NCBI RefSeq assembly: GCF_029690065.1
Contig: NZ_CP121463.1
Location: 2,294,001 to 2,358,000, forward strand
Reading direction: 5' to 3'
Origin: Arthrobacter sp. Y-9
Lineage (GTDB): Bacteria; Actinomycetota; Actinomycetes; Actinomycetales; Micrococcaceae
DNA: 64,000 nucleotides
A model generated the notes under the pieces. The model was not told where the DNA came from and searched no databases. It saw only the letters and a program-made list of their open reading frames with translations. The position numbers and the translations under genes are program-made. Positions 24,995-33,896 of this stretch are shown piece after piece; positions within the stretch are counted from its first letter, which is position 1; each line of letters opens with the position of its first letter.

Positions 24995-26308
24995 TCAGCG
25001 GGACAGGGCCTTGAGGATCCACCCGGCCACCAGGCCGAGCAGCATGAGCAGCAGCGCGGCCGAGCCGGACACCAGGAACGCCGGATGCGAACCGCCGGCC
25101 TGCGCCGCGGCGCCCGCCACGGCATAACCGAGAGCCGTCCCGGCGACGATCCCGCTCGAGAGGGCGGTCATGACGGTCGACATGCGCGCCGCGGGAGCCA
25201 CCTGGGCGCCGATCGCGAACACGGTGACCATGAGCGGCCCCACCGCGACACCCAGCACGAGCAGCACCGGGATGATGCTGCCGAAGGTGAGCGGCAGCAG
25301 GAGCAGCGCGCTGCCCGCCGTGAGCAGCAGGGCGCAGAACACCCACCGTGCGCCGTGGCGGAACTTCTCGGGCCAGGCCGCGATGGACAGCGCCATGACC
25401 GCGGAGCTGAGCCCCATGGCCGAATAGAGCAGGCCCGCGAGTTCCGGGTTGGCGAACTCACCGGCGAAAGCGCTGAGTGCGGCTTGAGTGCCGCCGAAGA
25501 AGGTGCCCATGCAGACCATGGCCAGCACTGCGACGACGACCATCGCCAGACGCAGGCGGCCCGCACCGTCGGGGGCTTCCGCCGTCGTCGTGCCGGCCGG
25601 CGCGTTCCGCGTGCCCTGCACGGCAGTGACGCTCGGATGGAGGGCGAAGAGCGGGACGAGGACCAGGGTGAGGAGCGCGGCGAGCGCGAGCGGCAGCCAG
25701 GGCGCGAGGAACGCCGCCAGGACACCGACCAGGGCGGGACCGAGCACGAAGGTGAGTTCGTCCGTGGTGCCCTCGAAGGACATGGCGACGTCGTTCATAC
25801 CGGCACGCGAACCGCGCTTCCGTGCGATGAGCGCGAGCCAGCGCACCCTGGAGAGCGGTCCGACCTGCGGAGACGTGAAGCCGCCCGCGAAGGCCGCCGC
25901 CACGATCCACGGCACGGAAGGATCCTGCGAGGTGAGGCAGGCTCCGAGAAGAAGGGCCAGCGAGAGGACGTTGGCGGCCGCGTAGCCGAGGAGCACGGGA
26001 CGCTGCCCCAGGCGGTCGGCGAGCATGCCGACCAAGGGCGCGCCCACCGCGGAGCCGATGCCGACCGCTCCGGCGGCCAGCCCGGCCGAGGCGTAGGAGT
26101 GCGTCACCGCCGTGACGAGGCTCATGGTTCCGATGGTGAGCATGGCCAGCGGCAGGCGGGCCAGCATGGTGAGGAAGATGTACCAGCCACCGCTGAGGCG
26201 CGGGAGCTGCGCGTACTGCCGGAACATGCCGACGATGCGCTCCCAGGCGGAGACCGGGGATGCCGCCACGGAGGGGCGGTCTTCAGAGGTACGGGAGGGT
26301 GCTGTCAT
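24995..26308 (-). CDS. MFS transporter (drug/sugar exporter type)
   Basis: 437 residues with 12 hydrophobic segments in two halves. After a 35-residue polar N-terminus, TM1 is [20 protein letters not shown]. The A-motif loop between TM2 and TM3 is [15 protein letters not shown], the MFS signature. The central loop (about 215-235) is Pro/Ala/Glu-rich. The last helices end in [18 protein letters not shown]. Substrate unknown. It converges on the alpha/beta hydrolase gene across the palindromic repeat. Confidence 0.87.
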   Translation of the reverse strand: MTAPSRTSEDRPSVAASPVSAWERIVGMFRQYAQLPRLSGGWYIFLTMLARLPLAMLTIGTMSLVTAVTHSYASAGLAAGAVGIGSAVGAPLVGMLADRLGQRPVLLGYAAANVLSLALLLGACLTSQDPSVPWIVAAAFAGGFTSPQVGPLSRVRWLALIARKRGSRAGMNDVAMSFEGTTDELTFVLGPALVGVLAAFLAPWLPLALAALLTLVLVPLFALHPSVTAVQGTRNAPAGTTTAEAPDGAGRLRLAMVVVAVLAMVCMGTFFGGTQAALSAFAGEFANPELAGLLYSAMGLSSAVMALSIAAWPEKFRHGARWVFCALLLTAGSALLLLPLTFGSIIPVLLVLGVAVGPLMVTVFAIGAQVAPAARMSTVMTALSSGIVAGTALGYAVAGAAAQAGGSHPAFLVSGSAALLLMLLGLVAGWILKALSR

Positions 26309-26496
26309 GCGCAGGACTCCTGGAAGGTGATACTGCAGAACGCAGTGCGCACCGTCCCTGCCACCCGATGCGCCCGACCCTTTGTACTCCCTCCAGTATA
26401 CCGGCGTTCCCGTCCCCGCAGCGCGTCAGAGTGTCAGCCGTCCCCTATAGGCTGGGGGCTGCGAATGCATCCTGGCGACGTGGAAGGAACGCGCAC

Positions 26497-27915
26497 ATGC
26501 ACGAGGTGGTTTGCCCCCATTGCGGGAAGGCCTTCACGATCGATGAGGCGGGCTACGCCGAGATCGTCCGGCAGGTCCGGGACCGTGAGTTCGAGGAGCA
26601 GCTGCATCAGCGGCTCGAGCTGGCCGAGAAGGAGAAGGCCGCGGCGGTCGAGCTTGCCGAGTCCCGGATGGCTCAGGAGCTTCAGAAGTCCGCCAGCGCC
26701 AAGGACACCCAGATCCAGGATCTGAAGGCACGGCTCGAAGCCGAGGAGACCGCGCGCCGCCTCGCCGTCGCGGAGGCCCTGGGCGATGTGGAGAAGCAGC
26801 GCGACGCCCTCCAGAGCGAGCTCCAGCAGGCCCGGCGTGACCAGCAGACCGCCACCGAACTGCTCGAGGCGAAGCTGCGCAGTGAACTGCAGGCCGCGGC
26901 CGCCGCCAAGGACGCGGAGATCCAGAACCTCAAAGCGAAGCTCGACGCCGGCGAGACCGCCCGGCGGCTGGCGATCACCGAAGCGGTGGGCAACGTCGAG
27001 AAGGACCGCGATGCGCTCCGCAACGAGCTGGAGCGCGCGGCCCTGGAGAAGAAGCTCGCGGAGCAGGCGCTCAAGGACAAGTACGAGACCCAGCTGAGGG
27101 ACCGGGACGACGCGATCGAGCGACTGCGGGACATGAAGGCCCGCCTCTCCACCAAGATGGTGGGCGAGACGCTGGAACAGCACTGCGAGACCGAGTTCAA
27201 CCGCCTGCGGGCCACCGCGTTCCCGCGCGCGTACTTCGAGAAGGACAACGACGCGCGAAGCGGCAGCAAGGGCGACTACATCTTCCGCGACAGCGATGAG
27301 AACGGCACCGAGATCGTCTCCATCATGTTCGAGATGAAGAACGAGAACGACGGCACGGCCACCAAGCACAAGAACGAGGACTTCCTCAAGGAACTCGACC
27401 GGGACCGCGCCGAGAAGGGCTGCGAGTACGGCGTGCTGGTCAGTCTCCTCGAAGCCGACAGCGAGCTGTACAACGGCGGGATCGTGGACGTCTCCCACCG
27501 CTACCCGAAGATGTACGTGGTGCGGCCGCAGTTCTTCATCCCGATCATCACCCTGCTCCGCAATGCCGCCCTGAATTCTCTGAAGTACAAGACCGAGCTG
27601 GAGCTCGTCCGGGCTCAGAACATCGACATCACGGACTTCGAGGACCAGCTGGAGGACTTCAAGAGCCGCTTCGGCAAGAACTACGAGCTGGCGTCACGGC
27701 GCTTCCACGAGGCCATCGACCAGATCGACAAGTCGATCGCGCAATTGCAGAAGGTCAAGGAGTCGCTGCTCGGATCGGAGCGGAACCTGCGGCTGGCCAA
27801 TGACAAGGCGCAGGATGTGACCATCAAGAAGCTCACCCGCGGCAATCCGACCATGGCGGCCAAGTTCGCCGAGCTGTCCCGGCCGGACGGCCCGGAACAG
27901 CCCACACTGGAGTAG
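26497..27915 (+). CDS. DUF2130 coiled-coil protein with nuclease-like C-terminus
   Basis: 472 residues. A short N-terminal zinc-ribbon-like motif [10 protein letters not shown] is followed by a long heptad-rich coiled coil (about 25-220) containing two diverged repeats ([20 protein letters not shown] and [20 protein letters not shown]). The DUF2130 core (about 225-400) carries [22 protein letters not shown] and [20 protein letters not shown], with acidic/Lys residues resembling a PD-(D/E)XK-type site (my inference). ATG 26497 has GGAAGGAA upstream; a TAGGCT -10 lies about 50 bp upstream. Biological role not established. Confidence 0.86.
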   Translation: MHEVVCPHCGKAFTIDEAGYAEIVRQVRDREFEEQLHQRLELAEKEKAAAVELAESRMAQELQKSASAKDTQIQDLKARLEAEETARRLAVAEALGDVEKQRDALQSELQQARRDQQTATELLEAKLRSELQAAAAAKDAEIQNLKAKLDAGETARRLAITEAVGNVEKDRDALRNELERAALEKKLAEQALKDKYETQLRDRDDAIERLRDMKARLSTKMVGETLEQHCETEFNRLRATAFPRAYFEKDNDARSGSKGDYIFRDSDENGTEIVSIMFEMKNENDGTATKHKNEDFLKELDRDRAEKGCEYGVLVSLLEADSELYNGGIVDVSHRYPKMYVVRPQFFIPIITLLRNAALNSLKYKTELELVRAQNIDITDFEDQLEDFKSRFGKNYELASRRFHEAIDQIDKSIAQLQKVKESLLGSERNLRLANDKAQDVTIKKLTRGNPTMAAKFAELSRPDGPEQPTLE

Positions 27916-27916
27916 C

Positions 27917-27956
27917 GCGGGCTGCCCCGGGCGGGCTGCCCCGGGCGGGCTGGCCC
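27917..27956 (+). repeat. 14-bp tandem repeat (2 full copies plus partial)
   Basis: GCGGGCTGCCCCGG at 27917-27930 and 27931-27944, then a diverging third copy. It lies directly after the DUF2130 stop and before the convergent VOC gene; slippage-type duplication. Confidence 0.75.
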
Positions 27957-28002
27957 TCCTGCGGGCCGGGCGCCCGGGCACCCAGCCGGCCGGCGTCGCC
28001 CC

Positions 28003-28368
28003 CTAGTCCACCGGCGACACCCGGATCAGATTGCCGTCCGGGTCGGCGATGACGAAGGTGCGTCCGAAGACGTCGTCGTGCGGCTCCTCCAGGACCGTGA
28101 CGCCCTTCGCGACCCACCGCGCGTACACCGCATCCACGGCCTCCGCCGAGCCGGGGACCATGAACCCGATCTCGCTCGTCCGCGGCGTGCTCGGAACGGC
28201 GTGTTCGCTGCGGCCGGTCCACAGCGCGAACAGCACGCCCGGGGCAGCTTCGAACGCGACGTAGCGAGGGCTCGTGAAGGTGGGGGCGACGTCGAACAGG
28301 TCGCTGTAGAAGGCGGTGGACGCCTCGGCATCGCGAACGTAGAACAGGAACAGATTCGGTGCGGACAT
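28003..28368 (-). CDS. VOC/glyoxalase-fold protein
   Basis: 121 residues with two beta-alpha-beta-beta-beta units: LFLFYVRDAEASTAFYSDLF and FVIADPDGNLIRV are the usual opening and closing of the family; IGFMVPGSAEAVDAVYARW is the second unit. ATG 28368 has GAGGAG upstream. Divergently placed to the WYL regulator (92 bp between starts), which probably controls it. Could be a glyoxalase, a dioxygenase-like enzyme or a resistance protein. Confidence 0.85.
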   Translation of the reverse strand: MSAPNLFLFYVRDAEASTAFYSDLFDVAPTFTSPRYVAFEAAPGVLFALWTGRSEHAVPSTPRTSEIGFMVPGSAEAVDAVYARWVAKGVTVLEEPHDDVFGRTFVIADPDGNLIRVSPVD

Positions 28369-28460
28369 GAGAACTCCTCGGGTCGCTGTTGGCCGGTACA
28401 GGACCATCAGATCCTCAAACACGACACCATCTGTCACCTTTTCTGCGAGGATTGCTGTCC

Positions 28461-29447
28461 ATGAAGGCTTCGCGGCTGCTGCATCTCCTCCTCCTGCTCC
28501 AGGTCCGCCAGCGCGTCACCACCACGGAGCTCGCGGAGCGCCTGGAGGTGTCGCGACGGACCATTCTGCGGGACGTCGAGGCGCTCTCCACGGCGGGGGT
28601 TCCGGTGTATGCGGAACGCGGACGCGCGGGCGGGATCGTCCTGCTCTCCGATGCCCGGCTCAACGCCTCCCACCTGGATCCGACGGAATTGGAGGCGCTG
28701 TCCTTGACGGGACTGGACGCGGCGCAGCTCGACGCTCTCGGACTGTCCTCCGCGCACCAGGCGGCCGCACGCAAGATCGCCGCGCGGGCCGCCGCGAACC
28801 CGGGCGCCCGGGAGCCGGCCCGCCTGGCTGATCTGGTTCATGTCGAGAGCACGGCCTGGTTCGCCGATCCCGGCGCGGGAGCCGACGTCGCGGATCTCGC
28901 ATGGGCTCTCCGCTCCGGCCACCGCTTGCGGATCGAGTACCGGCGCAGCGCGGAGGCGAAGCCGTCCTCGCTCGATGTGGACCCGTACGGAATCGTCGCG
29001 AAATCGGGGCGCTGGTACCTCGTCGCGGACGCCGACGGGGAGGGCCGCCTGTTCGCCCTGGAACGGCTCACCGACTACGCGATGCTGGAGACCCCGGCAC
29101 GACTGCGCGACGGCGAGACCCTGCGGACCGCATGGACGGCCCTGAAGGAACGCACCGAGGGGTCCGGACGGGTGCGCGTGACGGTCCGTCTGCGGGCGAG
29201 CCGGCTCGACCTGGCCCGGCGGATCCTCGGGTCGCGGCTGGAGACCGTCGAGCCTTCCGAGGCCGAAGGACAGGACGGCTGGTGCACCGCGGTGCTGCTC
29301 TATCCGGACCTTGAATCGGTGCGGCAGCTGCTCCAGTTCGGGGACCATCTCGAAGTCCTCTCCCCCGCCGGCGCCCGCGACGTCATCCACCGCCTCGCGG
29401 AGGACCTGGCCCTGCGGCACGCGCCGATTCGTCCCGGGAACACCTGA
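28461..29447 (+). CDS. WYL-domain helix-turn-helix regulator
   Basis: 328 residues. N-terminal DeoR-like HTH: RLLHLLLLLQVRQRVTTTEL, AERLEVSRRTILRDVEAL (recognition helix), then the wing GVPVYAERGRAGGIVLL. A central WYL domain (about 140-225) has LRIEYRR, VDPYGIVAKSGRWYLVADAD and FALERLTDY. A C-terminal WCX extension follows. ATG 28461 was chosen because the HTH starts there; upstream codons are shadow sequence. Divergent from the VOC gene. Confidence 0.88.
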   Translation: MKASRLLHLLLLLQVRQRVTTTELAERLEVSRRTILRDVEALSTAGVPVYAERGRAGGIVLLSDARLNASHLDPTELEALSLTGLDAAQLDALGLSSAHQAAARKIAARAAANPGAREPARLADLVHVESTAWFADPGAGADVADLAWALRSGHRLRIEYRRSAEAKPSSLDVDPYGIVAKSGRWYLVADADGEGRLFALERLTDYAMLETPARLRDGETLRTAWTALKERTEGSGRVRVTVRLRASRLDLARRILGSRLETVEPSEAEGQDGWCTAVLLYPDLESVRQLLQFGDHLEVLSPAGARDVIHRLAEDLALRHAPIRPGNT

Positions 29448-29464
29448 CGCCGGAAACGCGCAGA

Positions 29465-29490
29465 GGCCGCCGACCTGATGGTCGGCGGCC
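29465..29490. terminator. Bidirectional hairpin between WYL and aquaporin genes
   Basis: Perfect 11-bp arms GGCCGCCGACC and GGTCGGCGGCC with a TGAT loop, between two convergent stops (29447 and 29511). Confidence 0.7.
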
Positions 29491-29510
29491 CCTGCTGCGA
29501 GGGAAGCGGG

Positions 29511-30464
29511 TTACTTCTTGTCGAAGAAGTCCCGGGCCTCCTCATGCTCGGCGGCGGCGCGGGCGCTCTCGGCCTTCTCCTGGGGAGCCTCCTCCACCAC
29601 GGTCTCCTGCGCAGCCTCCTGCGCGACGACGCCGGTCCCAGCCTCCGCCGGCAGGCCGGCCTCCGCGGCGCGGACTTCCTCCGCTGCCGCGAGGTCGGCG
29701 CCGGTGACCGTGATGAGCCGGGCGACCATGCCCGTCAGCAGGGCGCCGGCGAGCGGTGCGACCCAGAAGAGCCACTGCTGTTCAAGAGCCCACGGCTCGG
29801 CGAAGATGGCCGTGGCCAAAGCCCGCACCGGGTTGAACTGGCTGTTCGACAGACCCTGGGCGAACTGGCCCAGGACGGCGAGGGCCAGGCCCACGGAGAC
29901 GGCCGCGGCGGGGATGTTGCGGTTCTTGCCATCCTTGCTCGCGGCCAGGTACACCGCCGCCAGCACGGCGGCGCCGACGATTTCCACGAGGAGGACGCCG
30001 GGCAGCTGCACCGAGAACGGCGAGTGTTCGGCGTAACCCGCGGCGACGAAGCGGAACGAGCTGTCGACCTTGATGCCCGGGATGTTGCGGAGCACGGCCG
30101 CGAGCGCCAGCGCGGCACCCAGGGCGCCGACCAGCTGCGCGAGAAGGTAGACGATCGCGTCACGCCAGGCCGACCGTCCGGCGACGGCGGAGGCGAGGGT
30201 CAGCACCGGGTTGAAATGACCGCCGCTGACGCGCCCCAGGGCGTACATCGCCGCGATGGTCGCCAGACCGGTGGCGATGGGGCCGGGGAACAGCGCGAGT
30301 GAGGTGTTGGTGAACATCACCACGCCCGCACCGGCCAAGACCACCAGGAAGGTGCCCAGGACCTCGGCTCCGGCGCGCAGCAGCAGGCTGTGTGCCGGCT
30401 TCTGTCCGCTGCCGGGAATCGTACGGATGGCCGTTTCGGCGCGCTCAGCGTCGACGGAAGTCAT
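29511..30464 (-). CDS. Aquaporin/glycerol-channel family protein (MIP)
   Basis: 317 residues. Six helices and both half-helix signatures: GHFNPVLTLA (first NPA box, here NPV) and SQFNPVRALA (second box NPVR). Both boxes read NPV rather than NPA. The N-terminal 25 residues are polar. After about residue 245 there is a 70-residue Ala/Glu-rich cytoplasmic tail, not typical of AqpZ. AAGGA lies upstream of ATG 30464. Water versus small-solute selectivity cannot be settled. Confidence 0.87.
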   Translation of the reverse strand: MTSVDAERAETAIRTIPGSGQKPAHSLLLRAGAEVLGTFLVVLAGAGVVMFTNTSLALFPGPIATGLATIAAMYALGRVSGGHFNPVLTLASAVAGRSAWRDAIVYLLAQLVGALGAALALAAVLRNIPGIKVDSSFRFVAAGYAEHSPFSVQLPGVLLVEIVGAAVLAAVYLAASKDGKNRNIPAAAVSVGLALAVLGQFAQGLSNSQFNPVRALATAIFAEPWALEQQWLFWVAPLAGALLTGMVARLITVTGADLAAAEEVRAAEAGLPAEAGTGVVAQEAAQETVVEEAPQEKAESARAAAEHEEARDFFDKK

Positions 30465-30631
30465 GAATGTCCTGTCCTTCGAATGTCAGCTTGATGTGGT
30501 GCGCGGCAAGGTTCCGGCCACGCGGGCCCCCTCACCATGGCATCACTGCCTGGGAACCCCCTGTAGCTCCAAGTCTAGTGCCAGGGGTCCCCGGGCTGAG
30601 CTCTGCGAAGTTGGGGGCAGGCACTGGACGG

Positions 30632-31012
30632 TCACGAGGACGGTCTGCCGCCCGACGCATATCGCGTGCAGTCCGGACATCTCGACAGCAGATCATGGGT
30701 GCACCCGAGGACATGCTCAAGGTATCGCTCGGCGTCCTCCAGCTGCGAACGCTGCGAACGGATCCGTGCCAGCCGGTCTCCGATGACTTCGGCGCGCCCG
30801 GCCTCGTCGCGATGCAGGATGAGCCGGATCTCCGCCAGACTCATCCCTACTTCCTGGCACGCCCGCACGACGCGCAGCCGGGTGACCTGATCGGAGGTGT
30901 ACTCCCGGTGTCCCGACGGGGCTCGGTCCGGCACAACGACGCCCATCTCGTCCCAGTGTCGGAGGACATGCGCGTCGACCCCGGCTTCTTTCGCGGCCAT
31001 CCCGATCTTCAT
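30632..31012 (-). CDS. MerR-family transcriptional regulator
   Basis: 126 residues. N-terminal winged HTH MKIGMAAKEAGVDAHVLRHW then YTSDQVTRLRVVRACQEVGM, a dimerisation coiled coil (RLARIRSQRSQLEDAERYLE) and a C-terminal CxxxxxxxCPDC cluster that could bind metal. AAGGTGG precedes ATG 31012. It is divergent from the hydrolase at 31066 with 53 bp between starts, containing a MerR-type dyad in an over-long promoter spacer. Confidence 0.9.
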   Translation of the reverse strand: MKIGMAAKEAGVDAHVLRHWDEMGVVVPDRAPSGHREYTSDQVTRLRVVRACQEVGMSLAEIRLILHRDEAGRAEVIGDRLARIRSQRSQLEDAERYLEHVLGCTHDLLSRCPDCTRYASGGRPSS

Positions 31013-31028
31013 CCCGGACCACCTTTCC

Positions 31029-31059
31029 TTGACCTCAGGTTGACCTGAGATTTTACCGT
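31029..31059 (+). promoter_or_regulatory. MerR-controlled promoter with 19-bp spacer
   Basis: TTGACC (31029-31034) and TACCGT (31054-31059) are 19 bp apart. The spacer holds the palindrome CTCAGGT-TG-ACCTGAG (31034-31049). Long spacers with a central dyad are the hallmark of MerR activation by DNA untwisting. The -10 ends 6 nt before the hydrolase ATG, so the message is predicted leaderless. Confidence 0.8.
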
Positions 31060-31065
31060 GGCCTC

Positions 31066-31986
31066 ATGACCATCCATGATCCAGTCCTGCCGGAACCGAC
31101 CATCGTGACCGTTGACGGCCACGCCATTGCGACGCGCGTGCTGGAACCGCCCGGACCATCCCGGGGTGACATCGTGTTCTGCCACGGCACGCCCTGGTCG
31201 TCCGCCGTATGGGGTCAAGTCGCCCAAGACCTGCGGCGGGATCACCGTGTCTTTCTCTGGGACATGCCCGGCTACGGCGGCTCCGCGAAGGGACCCTCGG
31301 TGTCCACCAGCCTCCGGGCTCAGGCGCCGCGGCTCGTGGAGCTCCTTGACCGATGGCACATCGAACGACCCCACGTCGTCGCCCATGACATCGGCGGGGC
31401 TGTCGCCCTCGGCGCTCACCTCGTCCACGGGGCGGAGTACTCGGATCTCCTGCTGTGGGACATCGTCACGCTCGAACCGTGGGGATCCCCGTTCTTCCGC
31501 CTGGTATCGGATCACTCCGAGGTCTTCACGGAGCTTCCATCCAACCTCCATGCCGCCCTGGTCCAGGAGTACATCTCCGGAGCACTGGCCCGAGACCTCC
31601 CCGCTGAGGCCCTGCATCGGCTCGTGTCACCCTGGCTGGGCGAGCCGGGCCAAAGCGCGTTCTATCGGCAGATCGCGTCGCTGAGCGCCGAAGACACCCG
31701 GCCCCTGGCCGAACGCCTCGGGTCGGTCCGCTGCCCCACCCACATCGGCTGGGGCGCACAGGACCAGTGGATCCCGCTCGAGCAGGCTTACCGGCTCCAA
31801 TCGCTTCTTGCCGGCAGACCGGAGATCACCGTTCTTGACGACGTCGGCCATCTCGCTCCGTATGAAGATGCTTCCGCGGTGTCGGCGGTCATCCGGGGCT
31901 GGCTTGCGGCCCTCCAGTATCACTCCCCCTCAGCGCACGAGCATCACGGCGACCGCACTGCACGCCAGAAGGCACACGGCCGCTGA
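31066..31986 (+). CDS. Alpha/beta hydrolase with Asp nucleophile (epoxide hydrolase / dehalogenase-like)
   Basis: 306 residues. HGTPWSS supplies the oxyanion region, WDMPGYGGS the next strand. The nucleophile elbow is AHDIGG with D108 instead of Ser, which points to the epoxide-hydrolase/haloalkane-dehalogenase branch. Acid GAQDQWIP and His DVGHLAPYED complete the triad. The last about 20 residues (HSPSAHEHHGD and a basic end) lie antisense over the DUF202 gene on the other strand, a 57-bp tail-to-tail overlap. Probably induced through the adjacent MerR protein. Confidence 0.87.
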   Translation: MTIHDPVLPEPTIVTVDGHAIATRVLEPPGPSRGDIVFCHGTPWSSAVWGQVAQDLRRDHRVFLWDMPGYGGSAKGPSVSTSLRAQAPRLVELLDRWHIERPHVVAHDIGGAVALGAHLVHGAEYSDLLLWDIVTLEPWGSPFFRLVSDHSEVFTELPSNLHAALVQEYISGALARDLPAEALHRLVSPWLGEPGQSAFYRQIASLSAEDTRPLAERLGSVRCPTHIGWGAQDQWIPLEQAYRLQSLLAGRPEITVLDDVGHLAPYEDASAVSAVIRGWLAALQYHSPSAHEHHGDRTARQKAHGR

Positions 31987-32262
31987 ACTGCCGGCGACGG
32001 CGAGCGCCCGGGGCGCCCCTTCGCCGTCGCGCAGGTGCCGCACGCGGAGGACCGCGAAGGTGCACACCACGACGGTGGCGGCTGCCGCGGCGGCAACGGC
32101 GACGCCGTTCACCACGGTCACGGCGCCACTCCCGTCGGCACGGGGGAACAGCCAGGACCGCAGGATGAAGAAGTCCACCACCAACAGGGAGAGGAGAGTC
32201 CGTCGCCAGGCGAGCGCGGTACGCTGCGGCTGGAGCCCCGGGTCCCGCTCGGTGTCCTCCAT
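31930..32262 (-). CDS. DUF202 membrane protein (second of pair)
   Basis: 110 residues. Polar start with GLQPQRTALAWRRTLLSLLV, the DUF202/YidH signature (Q-R-T-xLAW-R), and three hydrophobic helices ending LLACSAVAVMLV. ATG 32262 lies 2 bp after the stop of the companion gene. Its 3' end overlaps the hydrolase gene on the opposite strand by 57 bp. Function of the family is unknown. Confidence 0.82.
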   Translation of the reverse strand: MEDTERDPGLQPQRTALAWRRTLLSLLVVDFFILRSWLFPRADGSGAVTVVNGVAVAAAAAATVVVCTFAVLRVRHLRDGEGAPRALAVAGSSAAVCLLACSAVAVMLVR

Positions 32263-32264
32263 AC

Positions 32265-32621
32265 TCAGTGCCGCACCACGATCAGCACGGCCAGGACCAT
32301 CGCGGCCAGCACGACCACCACGCTCATGACGAGCAGGATCCAGGAGAACGGCAGCTCCCGCCCTTGACGCATGGCGTCCTCGGCCTGAGCCCAGCGGCGG
32401 TACGCCATCCCGGCCAGTCCCGCGCCGATCAGCGCCAGGACCACGCACAGCGTGATGCGAAGGAACACCGGGGCGATCCCGGGCGCCAGCTGGTCGACGG
32501 CGACCGCCCCGGCAAGCAGTGCCAGCGACGTCCGGAGCCATGCCAGGAAGGTCCGTTCATTGGCCAGGGAGAAGCGGTAGTCAGGGGCAGTGCCACGCTG
32601 CCGCCACCGAGGTTGTCGCAT
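32265..32621 (-). CDS. DUF202 (YidH-like) membrane protein (first of pair)
   Basis: 118 residues. The family motif is FSLANERTFLAWLRTSLALL; three helices follow (about 27-46, 50-70, 93-115). ATG 32621 chosen at the start of the basic N-terminus; the open frame to 32723 adds shadow sequence. Paired with a second DUF202 protein, a common arrangement. No SD seen. Confidence 0.83.
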   Translation of the reverse strand: MRQPRWRQRGTAPDYRFSLANERTFLAWLRTSLALLAGAVAVDQLAPGIAPVFLRITLCVVLALIGAGLAGMAYRRWAQAEDAMRQGRELPFSWILLVMSVVVVLAAMVLAVLIVVRH

Positions 32622-32680
32622 GAACCAAGGGTACCGGCGCAGCGATGCCGGGCCGTGCGCCGGGCGCCCTTGCGGGACGA

Positions 32681-32686
32681 TAGATT
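32681..32686 (+). promoter_or_regulatory. -10 of a leaderless promoter (ADP-ribosylglycohydrolase)
   Basis: TAGATT ends 6 nt before ATG 32693; no SD. Confidence 0.55.
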
Positions 32687-32692
32687 GGCACC

Positions 32693-33811
32693 ATGGCAAT
32701 CGCATCGAAGATCCGCGGCTCACTCCTGGGCGGCGCCCTCGGGGACGCTCTCGGCTACGTGGTCGAGTTCGACCGGACCCCCGTCATCCGCGAGCGCTTC
32801 GGCGCCGAAGGCTTGCAGGGGTTCGAGCAGCTGAGCGGGCCCGTCGACTTCTCCGATGACACCCAGATGACCCTGTACAGCGCGGACGGCCTCTCGGAGG
32901 TGCTCGCCTGGGCCCGTGACGGCGTGGCAGCCGACGAACTGGCTTGCGTGTGGCTCGCCTATCTCCGCTGGCTGGACACACAGGGCGTCGAGCTGCCGGA
33001 CTCCGCGCCGCACCCGCAGCCCCGATGGATCGACGGCCAGGAGATCCTCCGCCATCAGCGACACCCCGGCAACGCCTGCCTGACGGGCCTCTCGACCGGC
33101 CAGATGGGCACCCCGGCCCGCCCCGTCAATCCCGACAGCAAGGGCTGCGGCACCGTCATGCGGTCCGCCCCGTTCGGCCTGGTCCCCCAGCTGGCTCCCG
33201 AGGCGGTGCTGCGCCTGAGCGCCGACGCCGCATCCCTCACGCATGGGCACCCGTCCGCCCGGCAGTCGGCCGCGCACTTCTCGCTCCTCATTCAGGAACT
33301 CCTGCTCGGAGCATCGCTCGATGATGCGGTCGCCGCGCTGGCGGCGCGGCTCCGGGAGGACCCCGCGACCGACCCGGCCCTGCTGCTCCGCGTCTCCCGC
33401 GCCCTGGAGCTCGCGGCCGAAGGCCGCATTCTGACGCCCGAGCACCTATGCGCTGAGCTCGGCGAGGGATGGGTGGCGGAGGAAGCGCTCGCCATCGCGC
33501 TGTACGCCGTGCTGGCCACCCATCCCACGGGTGATGCTTCCGGCACGACGACGCCGGGCGCCGGCGCCGCGGACGCTCAGCCGACGGCCGGGCAGTCCGC
33601 CGTGGCGCAGGCCCAGCGGCACTTCCGCGCCGCCGTCGCACTGGCGGTGAATCATGACGGTGACTCCGATTCCACGGCGTCCCTGGCCGGCAACATCCTC
33701 GGCGTGCTGTACGGCGAAGAGGCGCTTCCGGAGGCCTGGCTGAGTGGCGTCACGGGTCTGGACGTGGTCGGGCACATCGCGGACGAACTCGCCCGGCTCG
33801 TCGCGGAGTAG
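32693..33811 (+). CDS. ADP-ribosylglycohydrolase family protein
   Basis: 372 residues. All-alpha DraG/ARH fold with two Mg sites: GALGDALGYVVEFD near the start, SDDTQMTLYSADGLSEVL (acidic triad), and the C-terminal NHDGDSDSTASLAGNILG. It would remove ADP-ribose from proteins or metabolites; the known relatives act on arginine, serine or guanidine-linked ADP-ribose. Residues about 280-302 are a Gly/Thr/Ala-rich insertion. ATG 32693 follows a TAGATT box, so it is probably leaderless. Confidence 0.9.
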   Translation: MAIASKIRGSLLGGALGDALGYVVEFDRTPVIRERFGAEGLQGFEQLSGPVDFSDDTQMTLYSADGLSEVLAWARDGVAADELACVWLAYLRWLDTQGVELPDSAPHPQPRWIDGQEILRHQRHPGNACLTGLSTGQMGTPARPVNPDSKGCGTVMRSAPFGLVPQLAPEAVLRLSADAASLTHGHPSARQSAAHFSLLIQELLLGASLDDAVAALAARLREDPATDPALLLRVSRALELAAEGRILTPEHLCAELGEGWVAEEALAIALYAVLATHPTGDASGTTTPGAGAADAQPTAGQSAVAQAQRHFRAAVALAVNHDGDSDSTASLAGNILGVLYGEEALPEAWLSGVTGLDVVGHIADELARLVAE

Positions 33812-33843
33812 GGCGCAGGGGAGCTCGCAGAGCAACCCGCACT

Positions 33844-33896
33844 GCGGCCCACACCTCTCAGCGGGCCCTGCACTCAGCGGCCCACACCTCTCAGCG
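33844..33896 (+). repeat. 20-bp direct repeat at the exonuclease stop
   Basis: GCGGCCCACACCTCTCAGCG at 33844-33863 and again at 33877-33896; the second copy contains the exonuclease stop codon on the minus strand. Confidence 0.8.
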
